Source: an uncultured Collinsella sp.
GTDB lineage: Bacteria > Actinomycetota > Coriobacteriia > Coriobacteriales > Coriobacteriaceae
Length of the DNA: 16,473 nucleotides
NCBI GenBank assembly: GCA_900541665.1
Contig: UQKV01000048.1
Span: forward strand, 1-16,473
Direction: 5' to 3'
This document shows, in pieces, positions 1-5,754 of the stretch (position 1 is the stretch's first letter; every line of letters begins with the position of its first letter). The notes under the pieces are model-generated. The model was not told the DNA's origin, ran no database searches, and was given only the letters and a program-made list of their open reading frames with translations. A program made the position numbers and the translations under genes.

Positions 1-35
1 GCCTTTTGAATGACAAATTGTCGCCCTGGGCGGCG

Positions 36-77
36 CGCAGCGTCGAGCCGTTACGGCGTTTGGTAAAACGCCGTAAC
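36..77 (-). repeat. 42-bp hairpin repeat, copy 1 (after lacC)
   Basis: A 28-base perfect hairpin (12-bp stem, 4-base loop; 50-77) begins one base past the lacC stop codon and is flanked by a conserved CGCAGCGTCGA (36-46). The same 42-bp element follows lacB at 1169-1210. There is no T-run after the stem on the lacC sense strand, so it is not a standard intrinsic terminator; it could be an mRNA 3'-end stabiliser, a Rho-linked end or a dispersed palindromic repeat. Confidence 0.7.
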
Positions 78-78
78 C

Positions 79-1014
79 CTACAGTTCAGTCACGACAACG
101 CTGTTGTAGACCTCGCCCCAGCAGTCCATGACCAGGTGGCCGGTCTTGGGATCCATGGCGTTGAGCTTGCCGCAGGTATTGGCGGTCTTGAGTACCGTGA
201 CGTCGTCGGCACCAGCAGCAATGGCATGCGCAAAGCCGGCGATGGTCGAGTCGCCGGAACCCGTCGCGTTCACAGCCGCAATCGCGGGCGTCTTGGCGCG
301 GAACGCGCGACCCTCATGGAAGCCCACCGAACCGGCAGCGCCCATCGAAACGACGACCCAGGGGATACCGGCAAAGCGGCCATCGGCGGCAAGCGCCTCG
401 CGCAGGGCATCGACATCGTCGGTCGTAAAGGACGTACCCAGCAGGCCGTTAATCTCGGTCAGGTTGGGCTTTACGAGCTCAGGCTTAGCGTCGGACTCCA
501 GCGCAGCCTCCAGCGATGCACCCGAGGTGTCGAGCAGCACCTTGGCGCCCGCCTCCTCGGCAATCTTGACGAGCTCGGCATAGTAGCCGGCATCGACGCC
601 ACGCGGCAGCGAGCCCGAAAGCGTCACAACGTCCGCCTTCGCTGCAAGCTCGGCGAACTTGGCCGTAAAGGCCTCGAGCTCGGCCGGGGCAATCTGCGGG
701 CCGCTCTCTAACAGCTCGGTCTGATTACCCTCGTGCAGAATATTCAGGCAGATGCGCGTCTCGCCGGCAATGGGCACAAAGTCGTTCTTGACGCCATCGG
801 CATCCATGAGCTCAGCCATATAGGCGCCCATGTGGCCGCCGAGCAGACCGGTCGCGAGCACGTCGTCGCCCAGCTGCAGCAGCACACGGCTCACGTTGAG
901 GCCCTTGCCGCCAGCGGTCTTTTCGGGCGTCACACGGTTCACGTCGTCGATGATCAACTTGTCGAGCTGATAGCGCGTATCAATCGACGGGTTCATGGTA
1001 ACGGTCAGAATCAT
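79..1014 (-). CDS. lacC: Tagatose-6-phosphate kinase (PfkB family)
   Basis: Predicted cytoplasmic kinase that phosphorylates tagatose-6-phosphate to tagatose-1,6-bisphosphate, the third step of galactose-6-phosphate breakdown. The 311-residue length is normal for the family. Seen: the N-terminal MILTVTMNPSIDTRY strand typical of the LacC/FruK/PfkB group, a GGKGLN motif at residues 35-40, and the C-terminal NATGSGDS signature with the likely catalytic base Asp255. The ATG has AGGAG six bases upstream. It is the last gene of the minus-strand lacABC cluster, 200 bp after lacB, a long gap that holds a structured repeat. A 1-phosphofructokinase is the main alternative from sequence alone, but the adjacent lacA and lacB make tagatose-6-phosphate the probable substrate. 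No class II tagatose-bisphosphate aldolase (lacD) lies in the window. Confidence 0.88.
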   Translation of the reverse strand: MILTVTMNPSIDTRYQLDKLIIDDVNRVTPEKTAGGKGLNVSRVLLQLGDDVLATGLLGGHMGAYMAELMDADGVKNDFVPIAGETRICLNILHEGNQTELLESGPQIAPAELEAFTAKFAELAAKADVVTLSGSLPRGVDAGYYAELVKIAEEAGAKVLLDTSGASLEAALESDAKPELVKPNLTEINGLLGTSFTTDDVDALREALAADGRFAGIPWVVVSMGAAGSVGFHEGRAFRAKTPAIAAVNATGSGDSTIAGFAHAIAAGADDVTVLKTANTCGKLNAMDPKTGHLVMDCWGEVYNSVVVTEL

Positions 1015-1168
1015 GTTGAACTCCTGTTTAGAAAACCGGCCCGCGCCCCCTCACAGAAACGCGAGCCGTCAATTGAAAAGCTGCAGAATGCCGGGTACCG
1101 CCAAGAGCGAAGCACTCAAGCCAAGCAAGCAAACGTGTTATCGGAGCAGCTAGCCCGCCAGATGGCTT

Positions 1169-1210
1169 CGCAGCGTCGACCCGTTACGCGGTTTGGTAAA
1201 ACCGCGTAAC
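1169..1210 (-). repeat. 42-bp hairpin repeat, copy 2 (after lacB)
   Basis: Second copy of the element at 36-77, starting four bases past the lacB stop. It has a 12-bp perfect stem with the same 4-base loop (1183-1210) and the same CGCAGCGTCGA flank (1169-1179). 37 of 42 positions match copy 1; four of the five differences are two base-pair swaps in the stem that keep pairing. It sits in the 200-bp lacB-lacC gap, which is otherwise empty of genes. Confidence 0.7.
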
Positions 1211-1214
1211 CTCC

Positions 1215-1739
1215 TTAGTCGTGATACTCGCCGCGGTCCCACTTCTCCAGGAACTCGTCAAAGAAGTGCGGGTCAGCCTGAGCCTCGGCGTCGGCCTTGT
1301 TGCAGGCATCGATCTTGGCGATCAGGGCATCGTGCTCGGGAGTCTTCTCGTAGGGCTCCTCCAGGAAGGCAAGCATGATATCGGCCATCAGGAACTCGCC
1401 GGTGATCTTGCCGCCAAAGCCCACGATGTTGGCGTTGAGCTCGCGACGGGCATACAGGGCAGAGGTCATGTCGCGGACCAGGGCGCAGCGGGCGCCGGGA
1501 ACCTTGTTGACGGCGTTGGTGATGCCGATGCCGGTGCCGCACAGGGCCACGCCAAAGTCGGCCTTGCCGCTGGCAACAGCCTCGCCCACGGCCTTACCGT
1601 AGATGGGATAGTGCGTACGGGTGTGGCTGTAGGTGCCGCAGTCGAGCACCTTGTAGCCAGCCTGCTCCAGGCGGTCGGCCAGATAGATCTTCTCGTCCGT
1701 AACGATATGGTCGCAACCGATTGCGATGGTCTTCTTCAT
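1215..1739 (-). CDS. lacB: Galactose-6-phosphate isomerase subunit LacB
   Basis: With LacA this forms the heteromeric isomerase that converts galactose-6-phosphate to tagatose-6-phosphate in the cytoplasm. The 174 residues match the usual size of about 171. It belongs to the RpiB/LacAB fold: it begins MKKTIAIGCDHIVTDEK and carries the ALCGTGIGI loop with the catalytic-type Cys67, which the LacA partner lacks. The ATG is preceded by AAAGGAC with a six-base spacer. It lies 63 bp downstream of lacA on the same strand, probably co-transcribed. Ribose-5-phosphate isomerase B is the related alternative, but the length, the LacA partner and lacC next door favour LacB. Confidence 0.9.
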   Translation of the reverse strand: MKKTIAIGCDHIVTDEKIYLADRLEQAGYKVLDCGTYSHTRTHYPIYGKAVGEAVASGKADFGVALCGTGIGITNAVNKVPGARCALVRDMTSALYARRELNANIVGFGGKITGEFLMADIMLAFLEEPYEKTPEHDALIAKIDACNKADAEAQADPHFFDEFLEKWDRGEYHD

Positions 1740-1802
1740 CAGAACGTCCTTTCGTCTGAATTCACAAGTTGAGGTAGAAGTTCGAGTTCTCGGTGGCTCT
1801 CG

Positions 1803-2231
1803 TTAGGCCATCTTGTTGAGCATGTCGACACGGATCTGGTGACGGCCGCCGGCGTACTGGGCGCGCAGGAACTCGCGGGCGATCTTCTTGGCGACCTCGG
1901 TGCCCACAACGCCCGGGCCCATGGTGACCATGCGCGAGCCGTTGTGCTCGCGGGTCATGTAGGCGGAACGCTCGTCGGAAATGTTGGCGACGACCATGCC
2001 CTTGATCTTGACGGCGGCCATATAGGAGCCGACGCCGTACTTATCGAATGCGAAGCCCTGGGAATCCTTGTGCTCCAGCAGGTCCTTGGCAACGGCGGTC
2101 GCGGAATCGACAAAGTCCGCGGCAGGGGTCTCGGAATAGTCGACGACCTCGTGACCGTCAGCGATGAGCATCTCCTTGATGGACTCCTTCATCGACATAC
2201 CGTCGGCATCGGAAGCGATTACAACCCTCAT
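1803..2231 (-). CDS. lacA: Galactose-6-phosphate isomerase subunit LacA
   Basis: Partner of LacB in galactose-6-phosphate isomerase. At 142 residues it matches the family (about 141). Seen: the MRVVIASDADGMSMKE start, a DKYGVGSYMAA loop (residues 63-73) where RpiB/LacB have Cys-Gly-Thr-Gly, and the strongly conserved SDERSAYMTREHN segment (85-98) shared by LacA proteins. A strong AGGAGG lies five bases before the ATG. It is the first gene of lacABC; its 309-bp upstream region is rich in TGTTC/GAACA repeats and a 21-bp-phased repeat that likely control the operon. Confidence 0.9.
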   Translation of the reverse strand: MRVVIASDADGMSMKESIKEMLIADGHEVVDYSETPAADFVDSATAVAKDLLEHKDSQGFAFDKYGVGSYMAAVKIKGMVVANISDERSAYMTREHNGSRMVTMGPGVVGTEVAKKIAREFLRAQYAGGRHQIRVDMLNKMA

Positions 2232-2325
2232 GACATCCTCCTTGAGAGATACGCAGGTGCGTAGTTTCTGTTTGGAAGTGTTGAATCGCGTTCAGGTCCG
2301 GGCATCTGAATGTGCGGTTCTTCAC

Positions 2326-2345
2326 TGTTCATGTTTATTTGAACA
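2326..2345. promoter_or_regulatory. TGTTCA-N8-TGAACA palindrome before lacA
   Basis: A 20-bp inverted repeat about 100 bp upstream of the lacA ATG, overlapping the direct repeat at 2337-2355. On the lacA sense strand it covers a possible promoter (TTGATG, 17 bases, AAACAT), which would suit a repressor site. The binding protein is unknown; the DeoR-family gene at 14325-15089 is the best candidate in the window. Confidence 0.4.
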
Positions 2346-2355
2346 CATTCGAACA
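2337..2355 (-). promoter_or_regulatory. Candidate DeoR/LacR operator before lacA
   Basis: On the lacA sense strand this reads TGTTC-GAATG-TGTTC-AAAT, a direct repeat with a 10-bp period. The same TGTTC-N5-TGTTY-RAAT pattern occurs before lacF (4262-4280) and before the DeoR gene (15121-15139). DeoR-family regulators commonly bind TGTT-type repeats; assignment to this DeoR protein is inference. Confidence 0.45.
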
Positions 2356-2381
2356 TCAACTGCAACCATAATTTGTTTGTC

Positions 2382-2431
2382 TTTGTTCTTTTTTGAACAA
2401 ATACCGTTCACGGATGATTGCTGACCGTTTG
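2382..2431 (+). promoter_or_regulatory. 21-bp phased ACCGTTCA repeats before lacA
   Basis: ACCGTTCA at 2403 and ACCGTTTG at 2424 are exactly 21 bp apart, with a weaker copy (TTTGTTCT) at 2382 in the same phase. They lie 150-200 bp upstream of lacA. The weak copy overlaps a TTTGTTC-N6-GAACAAA palindrome (2382-2401). The same arrangement recurs before lacF, lacE1 and lacE2. The rest of the 2232-2540 gap holds the lacA promoter region and the terminator of the next gene. Confidence 0.5.
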
Positions 2432-2465
2432 GGATCGGGAAAAGCCTAGCCTGCCACGTATTCAA

Positions 2466-2504
2466 CAAACAAAAAGGGCGGCCGAGAACGTGTCTCGGCC
2501 GCCC
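2466..2504 (-). terminator. Intrinsic terminator of the membrane-protein gene
   Basis: A perfect 12-bp GC-rich stem (GGGCGGCCGAGA at 2476-2487 with TCTCGGCCGCCC at 2493-2504) and a 5-base loop, followed on the minus strand by TTTTTGTTTG. It sits 37 bases past the stop of the gene at 2541-3554 and separates that gene from lacABC. Confidence 0.88.
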
Positions 2505-2540
2505 TTCGGCGGTATTACCCGGTATATACAGCTGTTTTAG

Positions 2541-3554
2541 CTACTCAGACCGTCCGCTCTTCTTGGCATGTTTGGACGGAGCGCTCAAGAAGCGACCCGT
2601 CAAATAGTTCGCCGGGCCGGAAATATCAATCCCCAGTAGCACGTGCCCCAGCCACAAAAACGCCGCGAGCACCAGCAGTGGAATCACGCACGAGGTCACG
2701 ATCATCACGATGACACCTTCGATCAGATCGGTCACCTGCTGCACGATCTCGTCGGTCATCTGTTTGGCACCACTGGTTACCGACGTGACGAGACCCGAGG
2801 CGCCGTCGGCAAGCTGCTCAAGCACATTTTTGGACTCTGTAGACTCGGTCTTTTTCTTGCTTACTTTGGAGCTGTCGCTATCTGCCGCACCCGCGGCGTC
2901 GGCCGCCTTTTGCTCGGCCGCCTCGATGCTCACTCGATACGTTTCGTCGACCTTTTGCGACACCCATACGCTTGCAGGCACCAAGGCCATTCCGATCATG
3001 GCGACCACCAGCACGCAAGTCGCCACGCGGCGCAGGACGGCGCTCGTGCTCCATCGCCCGTGAATGCCGAGCGACACCGCAAAGAGCACCAGCGCAAACG
3101 GGATCAGGATGCCCAGGCCAACCGACCACAAAATCGTAAGCAAATATTTCTCTAGGTATAGCACGGCAAGCACGATACCAAGGTTGCCTGAAAGCTGTGC
3201 GAGCTGCTCGGCAACCGGTGTCCCCGTATCGCCCGGCAGCGCAGTGATACCCGCAGATAGGGCGACGCACGAGGTCGTGAGCGCCAAAACATTGCCCTTC
3301 TTTTGATCGATGACTTCGATGGTGGAGTCCCAAGTTTTGGTATCGGCAAAATGCGGACGAGCTACAAAGCCCGACAGCAACGCCAGCACCACGAGCGCAA
3401 CGATGATACCGATCTGCAGCTTTTTGTTTGCGCACACGACATCGGACAGGCTGGGCTGCAGCTCGGTTACCGTCGTGTGCTCGGTTATCTGGACAGGACG
3501 CCCATGAGCCATCTCGTGCGCATCTGTCTTTTGAATCAATCCGTTGTCCGGCAT
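2541..3554 (-). CDS. Multi-pass membrane protein of unknown function
   Basis: I do not recognise this 337-residue protein. It has a polar N-terminus (about 1-45), a clear membrane segment at about 47-66, weaker hydrophobic stretches at about 89-106 and 122-136, strong segments at 138-163 and 176-198, then a highly charged, Ala/Lys/Ser-rich stretch (201-270, with KKKTESTESK) that may form a coiled or extracytoplasmic loop, a final membrane segment at 280-308 and a basic tail. No enzyme motif is visible and no cleavable signal peptide is evident. The start is well supported by AGGAGGTG seven bases before the ATG. It is flanked by its own terminator and a repeat-rich leader, so it is probably transcribed alone and may be unrelated to lactose use despite sitting between lacF and lacA. 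Confidence 0.75.
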   Translation of the reverse strand: MPDNGLIQKTDAHEMAHGRPVQITEHTTVTELQPSLSDVVCANKKLQIGIIVALVVLALLSGFVARPHFADTKTWDSTIEVIDQKKGNVLALTTSCVALSAGITALPGDTGTPVAEQLAQLSGNLGIVLAVLYLEKYLLTILWSVGLGILIPFALVLFAVSLGIHGRWSTSAVLRRVATCVLVVAMIGMALVPASVWVSQKVDETYRVSIEAAEQKAADAAGAADSDSSKVSKKKTESTESKNVLEQLADGASGLVTSVTSGAKQMTDEIVQQVTDLIEGVIVMIVTSCVIPLLVLAAFLWLGHVLLGIDISGPANYLTGRFLSAPSKHAKKSGRSE

Positions 3555-3641
3555 TTGGACACCTCCTCATTCCGGCCTGCATTGCGGATGGAAGTATACC
3601 CACCCATCGAAAAACCGAACGGGAGGGCGTGCAGAAGCTCC

Positions 3642-3688
3642 AAGACTGCCCCCAACGACTAGTCGTTTAAGAACGTCCTCAATGACTA
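3642..3688 (-). repeat. Imperfect 20-bp direct repeats with a central palindrome
   Basis: Two 20-bp copies (3642-3661 and 3669-3688), 15 of 20 identical, lie 27 bp apart; between and overlapping them is a perfect 14-bp palindrome AACGACTAGTCGTT (3654-3667). This lies about 90-130 bp upstream of the membrane-protein start and could be its operator or part of a small dispersed repeat. Confidence 0.45.
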
Positions 3689-3698
3689 TCTCGGGATG

Positions 3699-3765
3699 AG
3701 TTGCGGTGGAATAGGGATTGTTTTGCGCCCGCCGGCCCCTATTCAGTCCCCATTTCACCGCAACT
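3699..3765. repeat. Stem-loop repeat with two alternative pairings
   Basis: AGTTGCGGTG (3699-3708) pairs with CACCGCAACT (3756-3765), and GAATAGGG (3709-3716) pairs with CCCTATTC (3737-3744). The right arm also contains CCCCATTTCACCGC, which can pair with the whole left GCGGTGGAATAGGG with one mismatch and one wobble, so two foldings compete. It lies between the lacF terminator and the membrane-protein leader, within a 285-bp gap without genes. Confidence 0.5.
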
Positions 3766-3778
3766 TGGAGGAGGACAG

Positions 3779-3812
3779 AAAAAGCTCTGCCGCGGGTAGC
3801 GGCAGAGCTTTT
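3779..3812 (-). terminator. Intrinsic terminator after lacF
   Basis: A 14-bp stem AAAAGCTCTGCCGC (3780-3793) with GCGGCAGAGCTTTT (3799-3812) and a 5-base loop, followed by a T-run on the minus strand. It begins 28 bases past the lacF stop. The A/T-rich ends are symmetric, so it could act in both directions. Confidence 0.88.
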
Positions 3813-3839
3813 GGAAGGGGACTTGGTTGTGAGGGCTCG

Positions 3840-4178
3840 TTAGGCGAGCTTGGCCTCGAGCTCGGCGATGCGCTTGTAGGCATCGATGGTAAAGCGGGTC
3901 TGCTTCTCCAGGATCATAGTGGTCATGAGAGTGTCCTGAGCGTGAGCCATGATGAAGGTCATCTCCATCTCGCCACCGCCGGCCTCCTGCGAAAGCAGCT
4001 TGGTCTGCGTGTCGTGGGCGCCGATAAGTGCATCGCTGGCATCCTTGTGCAGCTGTTCGGCCTTCTCAAAGTCACCCTCGCGAGCAGCATCGAGCGCTGC
4101 AAGCAGATCGGTCTGGGCGTCACCTGCGTATGCGACAATCTCGAATCCAACCATCGAGATTTCTTCTTTGGTTGCCAT
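3840..4178 (-). CDS. lacF: PTS lactose-specific IIA component
   Basis: Cytoplasmic phosphocarrier that passes phosphate from HPr to the IIB domain of LacE. The 112 residues are normal for the PTS lactose/cellobiose IIA family, a helical trimer. Seen: MAHAQDTLMT with the probable phosphorylated His79 and the metal-site-type Asp82, the opening GFEIVAYAGDAQTDLLAAL helix, and a central HKDASDALIGAHDTQTKLL helix. The ATG is preceded by AAAGGAA. It stands alone, 214 bp after lacI1 on the same strand, with its own terminator. It is the only IIA gene seen, while two IICB genes follow, so it probably serves both. A cellobiose/chitobiose-type IIA is the alternative, but the context favours lactose. Confidence 0.9.
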   Translation of the reverse strand: MATKEEISMVGFEIVAYAGDAQTDLLAALDAAREGDFEKAEQLHKDASDALIGAHDTQTKLLSQEAGGGEMEMTFIMAHAQDTLMTTMILEKQTRFTIDAYKRIAELEAKLA

Positions 4179-4261
4179 GTTGCGTTCCTTTCACATATGA
4201 ACCAATGGAGAGCATCGCGTCCGGGCATACGCGCTGCGTTGTGTATGACAGAAACAATAAC

Positions 4262-4280
4262 ATTCAAACAAAAAAGAACA
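4262..4280 (-). promoter_or_regulatory. Candidate DeoR/LacR operator before lacF
   Basis: On the lacF sense strand this reads TGTTC-TTTTT-TGTTT-GAAT, 17 of 19 bases identical to the site before the DeoR gene (15121-15139). It lies about 85-100 bp upstream of the lacF ATG and next to a possible weak promoter (TTGTTT, 17 bases, TCATAC). Confidence 0.5.
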
Positions 4281-4302
4281 GCTCAAAACGTAATTTCGAG
4301 CT
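4270..4302 (-). terminator. Weak intrinsic terminator between lacI1 and lacF
   Basis: On the minus strand, AGCTCGAAA and TTTTGAGCT form a 9-bp stem (one G-U pair) with a 5-base loop, followed by GTTCTTTTTTG. It could end lacI1 transcripts or act as an attenuator in a lacI1-lacF read-through message. The stem is AT-rich, so strength is uncertain, and the U-run doubles as the candidate DeoR site. Confidence 0.45.
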
Positions 4303-4303
4303 A

Positions 4304-4353
4304 TGAACGGTCACTTTTCGCCCGTGAACGGTTTTTAAACCAATCTGAACAAT
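4304..4353 (-). promoter_or_regulatory. 21-bp phased ACCGTTCA repeats before lacF
   Basis: On the lacF sense strand ACCGTTCA occurs twice exactly 21 bp apart (plus-strand TGAACGGT at 4304 and 4325), with a third, partial copy (TGAACAAT) at 4346, again 21 bp on. This is the clearest set of the four in the window. It lies 126-175 bp upstream of the lacF ATG. Confidence 0.55.
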
Positions 4354-4392
4354 ATCAAACACAATTATCGGCAACCCAAACAGGACCGCACC

Positions 4393-5397
4393 CTAACACA
4401 AATCGCGCACCGTATCGCCCTCTACGAGCACACCGGGGATCAGCATGTGCTCCACGCCAGACGCACCCCCATCGGCGTCGGCAATCTTGTCGACCGCCCA
4501 CATGCCGACGCGCTTGTTGTCAAAGCGCACCGTGGTCAGGCGACGGTCGGGCACGATATCGCCCAGGCTGTCATCAACACCCACCACACTCACGTCCTCG
4601 GGCACACGCCTTCCGCATGACTCGAGCCCGCGAATGCAGCCGTATGCCATGGCATCGTTGGAAGCATAAATGGCCGTACAGGTCGGATCTTCCGCCAGAG
4701 CCTGACCGGCAGCATATCCGCTCTGTGCCGTCCAATCCCCACGGACGAGTCGCGGCGGCTCAATTCCATGCGCGCGCAATGTCTCGCGCCAGCCTTCCTC
4801 GCGCCGCATGCCCGAAAGCGAGCGCTCGGGACACGAGATAAAGTGCACGGTTTTGTGCCCCCGCCCCAGCAAGTACTCGACCACCTGGCGCGAGCAATCG
4901 AACTGGTCGTTATCGACCGTTGAACAGAGCGGGTGCTCCAGCATCGTAACGAGCACCGTCTGCATGCCGGGCAGCGGCTCGAAGGTGCCAAAGTCCGCTG
5001 GCATGCGATTCATGATCACGACCATGCCGTCTACCGGCAGCGCGCTCATACGCGACGATGCGCTCTCGAGGGTATAGGGATGTCCATCTACTTTAGTGAG
5101 GGTGATGGCATAGCCATGTTTGTCGGCCGCGGCGGCAAAGCCCTCCATACGGTCGAGGTTGCCGGTACCGGTAATGTTGAACATGGCGACGCCGACGGTC
5201 TTAAACTTGCCACGGCGCAGCGATCGACCGGCAAAATTGGGGCGATACCCCAGCTCGCGCATGGCGGCACGCACGCGTTCCTTGGTCTCGGGGCGCACAC
5301 TGGGCGAATCGTGCACGGTGCGCGAGACCGTCTGCTCCGAGACGCCCGCGAGGCGCGCCACGTCTTTGACGGATACCGATTTTTTAACAGCGGCCAT
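4393..5397 (-). CDS. LacI-family regulator of module 1
   Basis: A 334-residue DNA-binding regulator. The N-terminal helix-turn-helix (residues 9-30, VSVKDVARLAGVSEQTVSRTV) is typical of the family, followed by the hinge region and a sugar-binding periplasmic-protein-like domain with the usual VDGMVV, SNDAMAYGC and DVSVVGVDD segments. The ATG start places the helix-turn-helix at the very N-terminus, with a modest AGAAAG upstream. The gene is divergent from lacE1-lacG1 and is a clear paralogue of the regulator at 9214-10215. It probably represses lacE1-lacG1 through the two operators at 5556 and 5676; the ligand (lactose-6-phosphate, galactose-6-phosphate or another phospho-galactoside) is unknown. 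An imperfect TGCCA-N4-TGGCA palindrome at 5422-5435, close to its start, may be autoregulatory. Confidence 0.88.
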   Translation of the reverse strand: MAAVKKSVSVKDVARLAGVSEQTVSRTVHDSPSVRPETKERVRAAMRELGYRPNFAGRSLRRGKFKTVGVAMFNITGTGNLDRMEGFAAAADKHGYAITLTKVDGHPYTLESASSRMSALPVDGMVVIMNRMPADFGTFEPLPGMQTVLVTMLEHPLCSTVDNDQFDCSRQVVEYLLGRGHKTVHFISCPERSLSGMRREEGWRETLRAHGIEPPRLVRGDWTAQSGYAAGQALAEDPTCTAIYASNDAMAYGCIRGLESCGRRVPEDVSVVGVDDSLGDIVPDRRLTTVRFDNKRVGMWAVDKIADADGGASGVEHMLIPGVLVEGDTVRDLC

Positions 5398-5488
5398 AGG
5401 TCGATCTTTCTATGTCAACGATGCCATTAGTGGCACCCTACGCAGTCAAATGAAACGTCTTCAAGTATATCTAACGCCTCCCCCACCA

Positions 5489-5519
5489 TACGCTCACCAC
5501 CCAAAACCTACCGTTCACC
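5489..5519 (+). promoter_or_regulatory. 21-bp phased ACCGTTCA repeats before lacE1
   Basis: CGCTCACC (5491) and CGTTCACC (5512) are 21 bp apart, with the core TACGCTCA / ACCGTTCA. An inverted CGAACGGC follows at 5536. The pair lies 236-266 bp upstream of lacE1 and about 90-120 bp upstream of the divergent lacI1. Confidence 0.45.
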
Positions 5520-5555
5520 GACATTTTTGCTTCCCCGAACGGCTTTTGTCGCCCA

Positions 5556-5573
5556 AATGTTAACGTTGCCATT
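5556..5573. promoter_or_regulatory. Distal LacI-type operator of module 1
   Basis: AATGTTAACGTTGCCATT fits AATGNNAACGTYNNCATT with the central CG typical of LacI-family operators. Its centre is 120 bp from that of the second operator at 5676-5693, a spacing that would allow looping. The 357-bp lacI1-lacE1 gap also holds a TTACGCGTAA palindrome (5608-5617) and TTTTGTGTCACAAAA (5663-5677). Confidence 0.6.
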
Positions 5574-5675
5574 GTGCAAACACAGAGCCACCGGGCGGCT
5601 CAAACGTTTACGCGTAAGGAATCGACGGTTCGCAGGCACAGGAACCACCGGTTCGCGTCCTTTTTTGTGTCACAA

Positions 5676-5693
5676 AATGGCAACGTCAACATT
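5676..5693. promoter_or_regulatory. Proximal LacI-type operator of module 1
   Basis: AATGGCAACGTCAACATT matches the reverse complement of the distal site at 16 of 18 bases and lies about 62-79 bp upstream of the lacE1 ATG. It directly abuts the TTTTGTGTCACAAAA palindrome, so competing binding is possible. Confidence 0.6.
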
Positions 5694-5754
5694 TTAGCAA
5701 CCGAACGTCAAAAGCTACCATCGTTGCTAACCCACCGACTCTTAGGAGCATTGC

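Noticed and set aside
11..21. GACAAATTGTC palindrome at the left edge
   Set aside because: An 11-base palindrome without a partner copy or gene context in view; it may be chance.
4262..4353. LicT/BglG-type antiterminator control of lacF
   Set aside because: The hairpin before lacF lacks an overlapping RAT-like partner structure that I could recognise, and no BglG-family gene is in the window.
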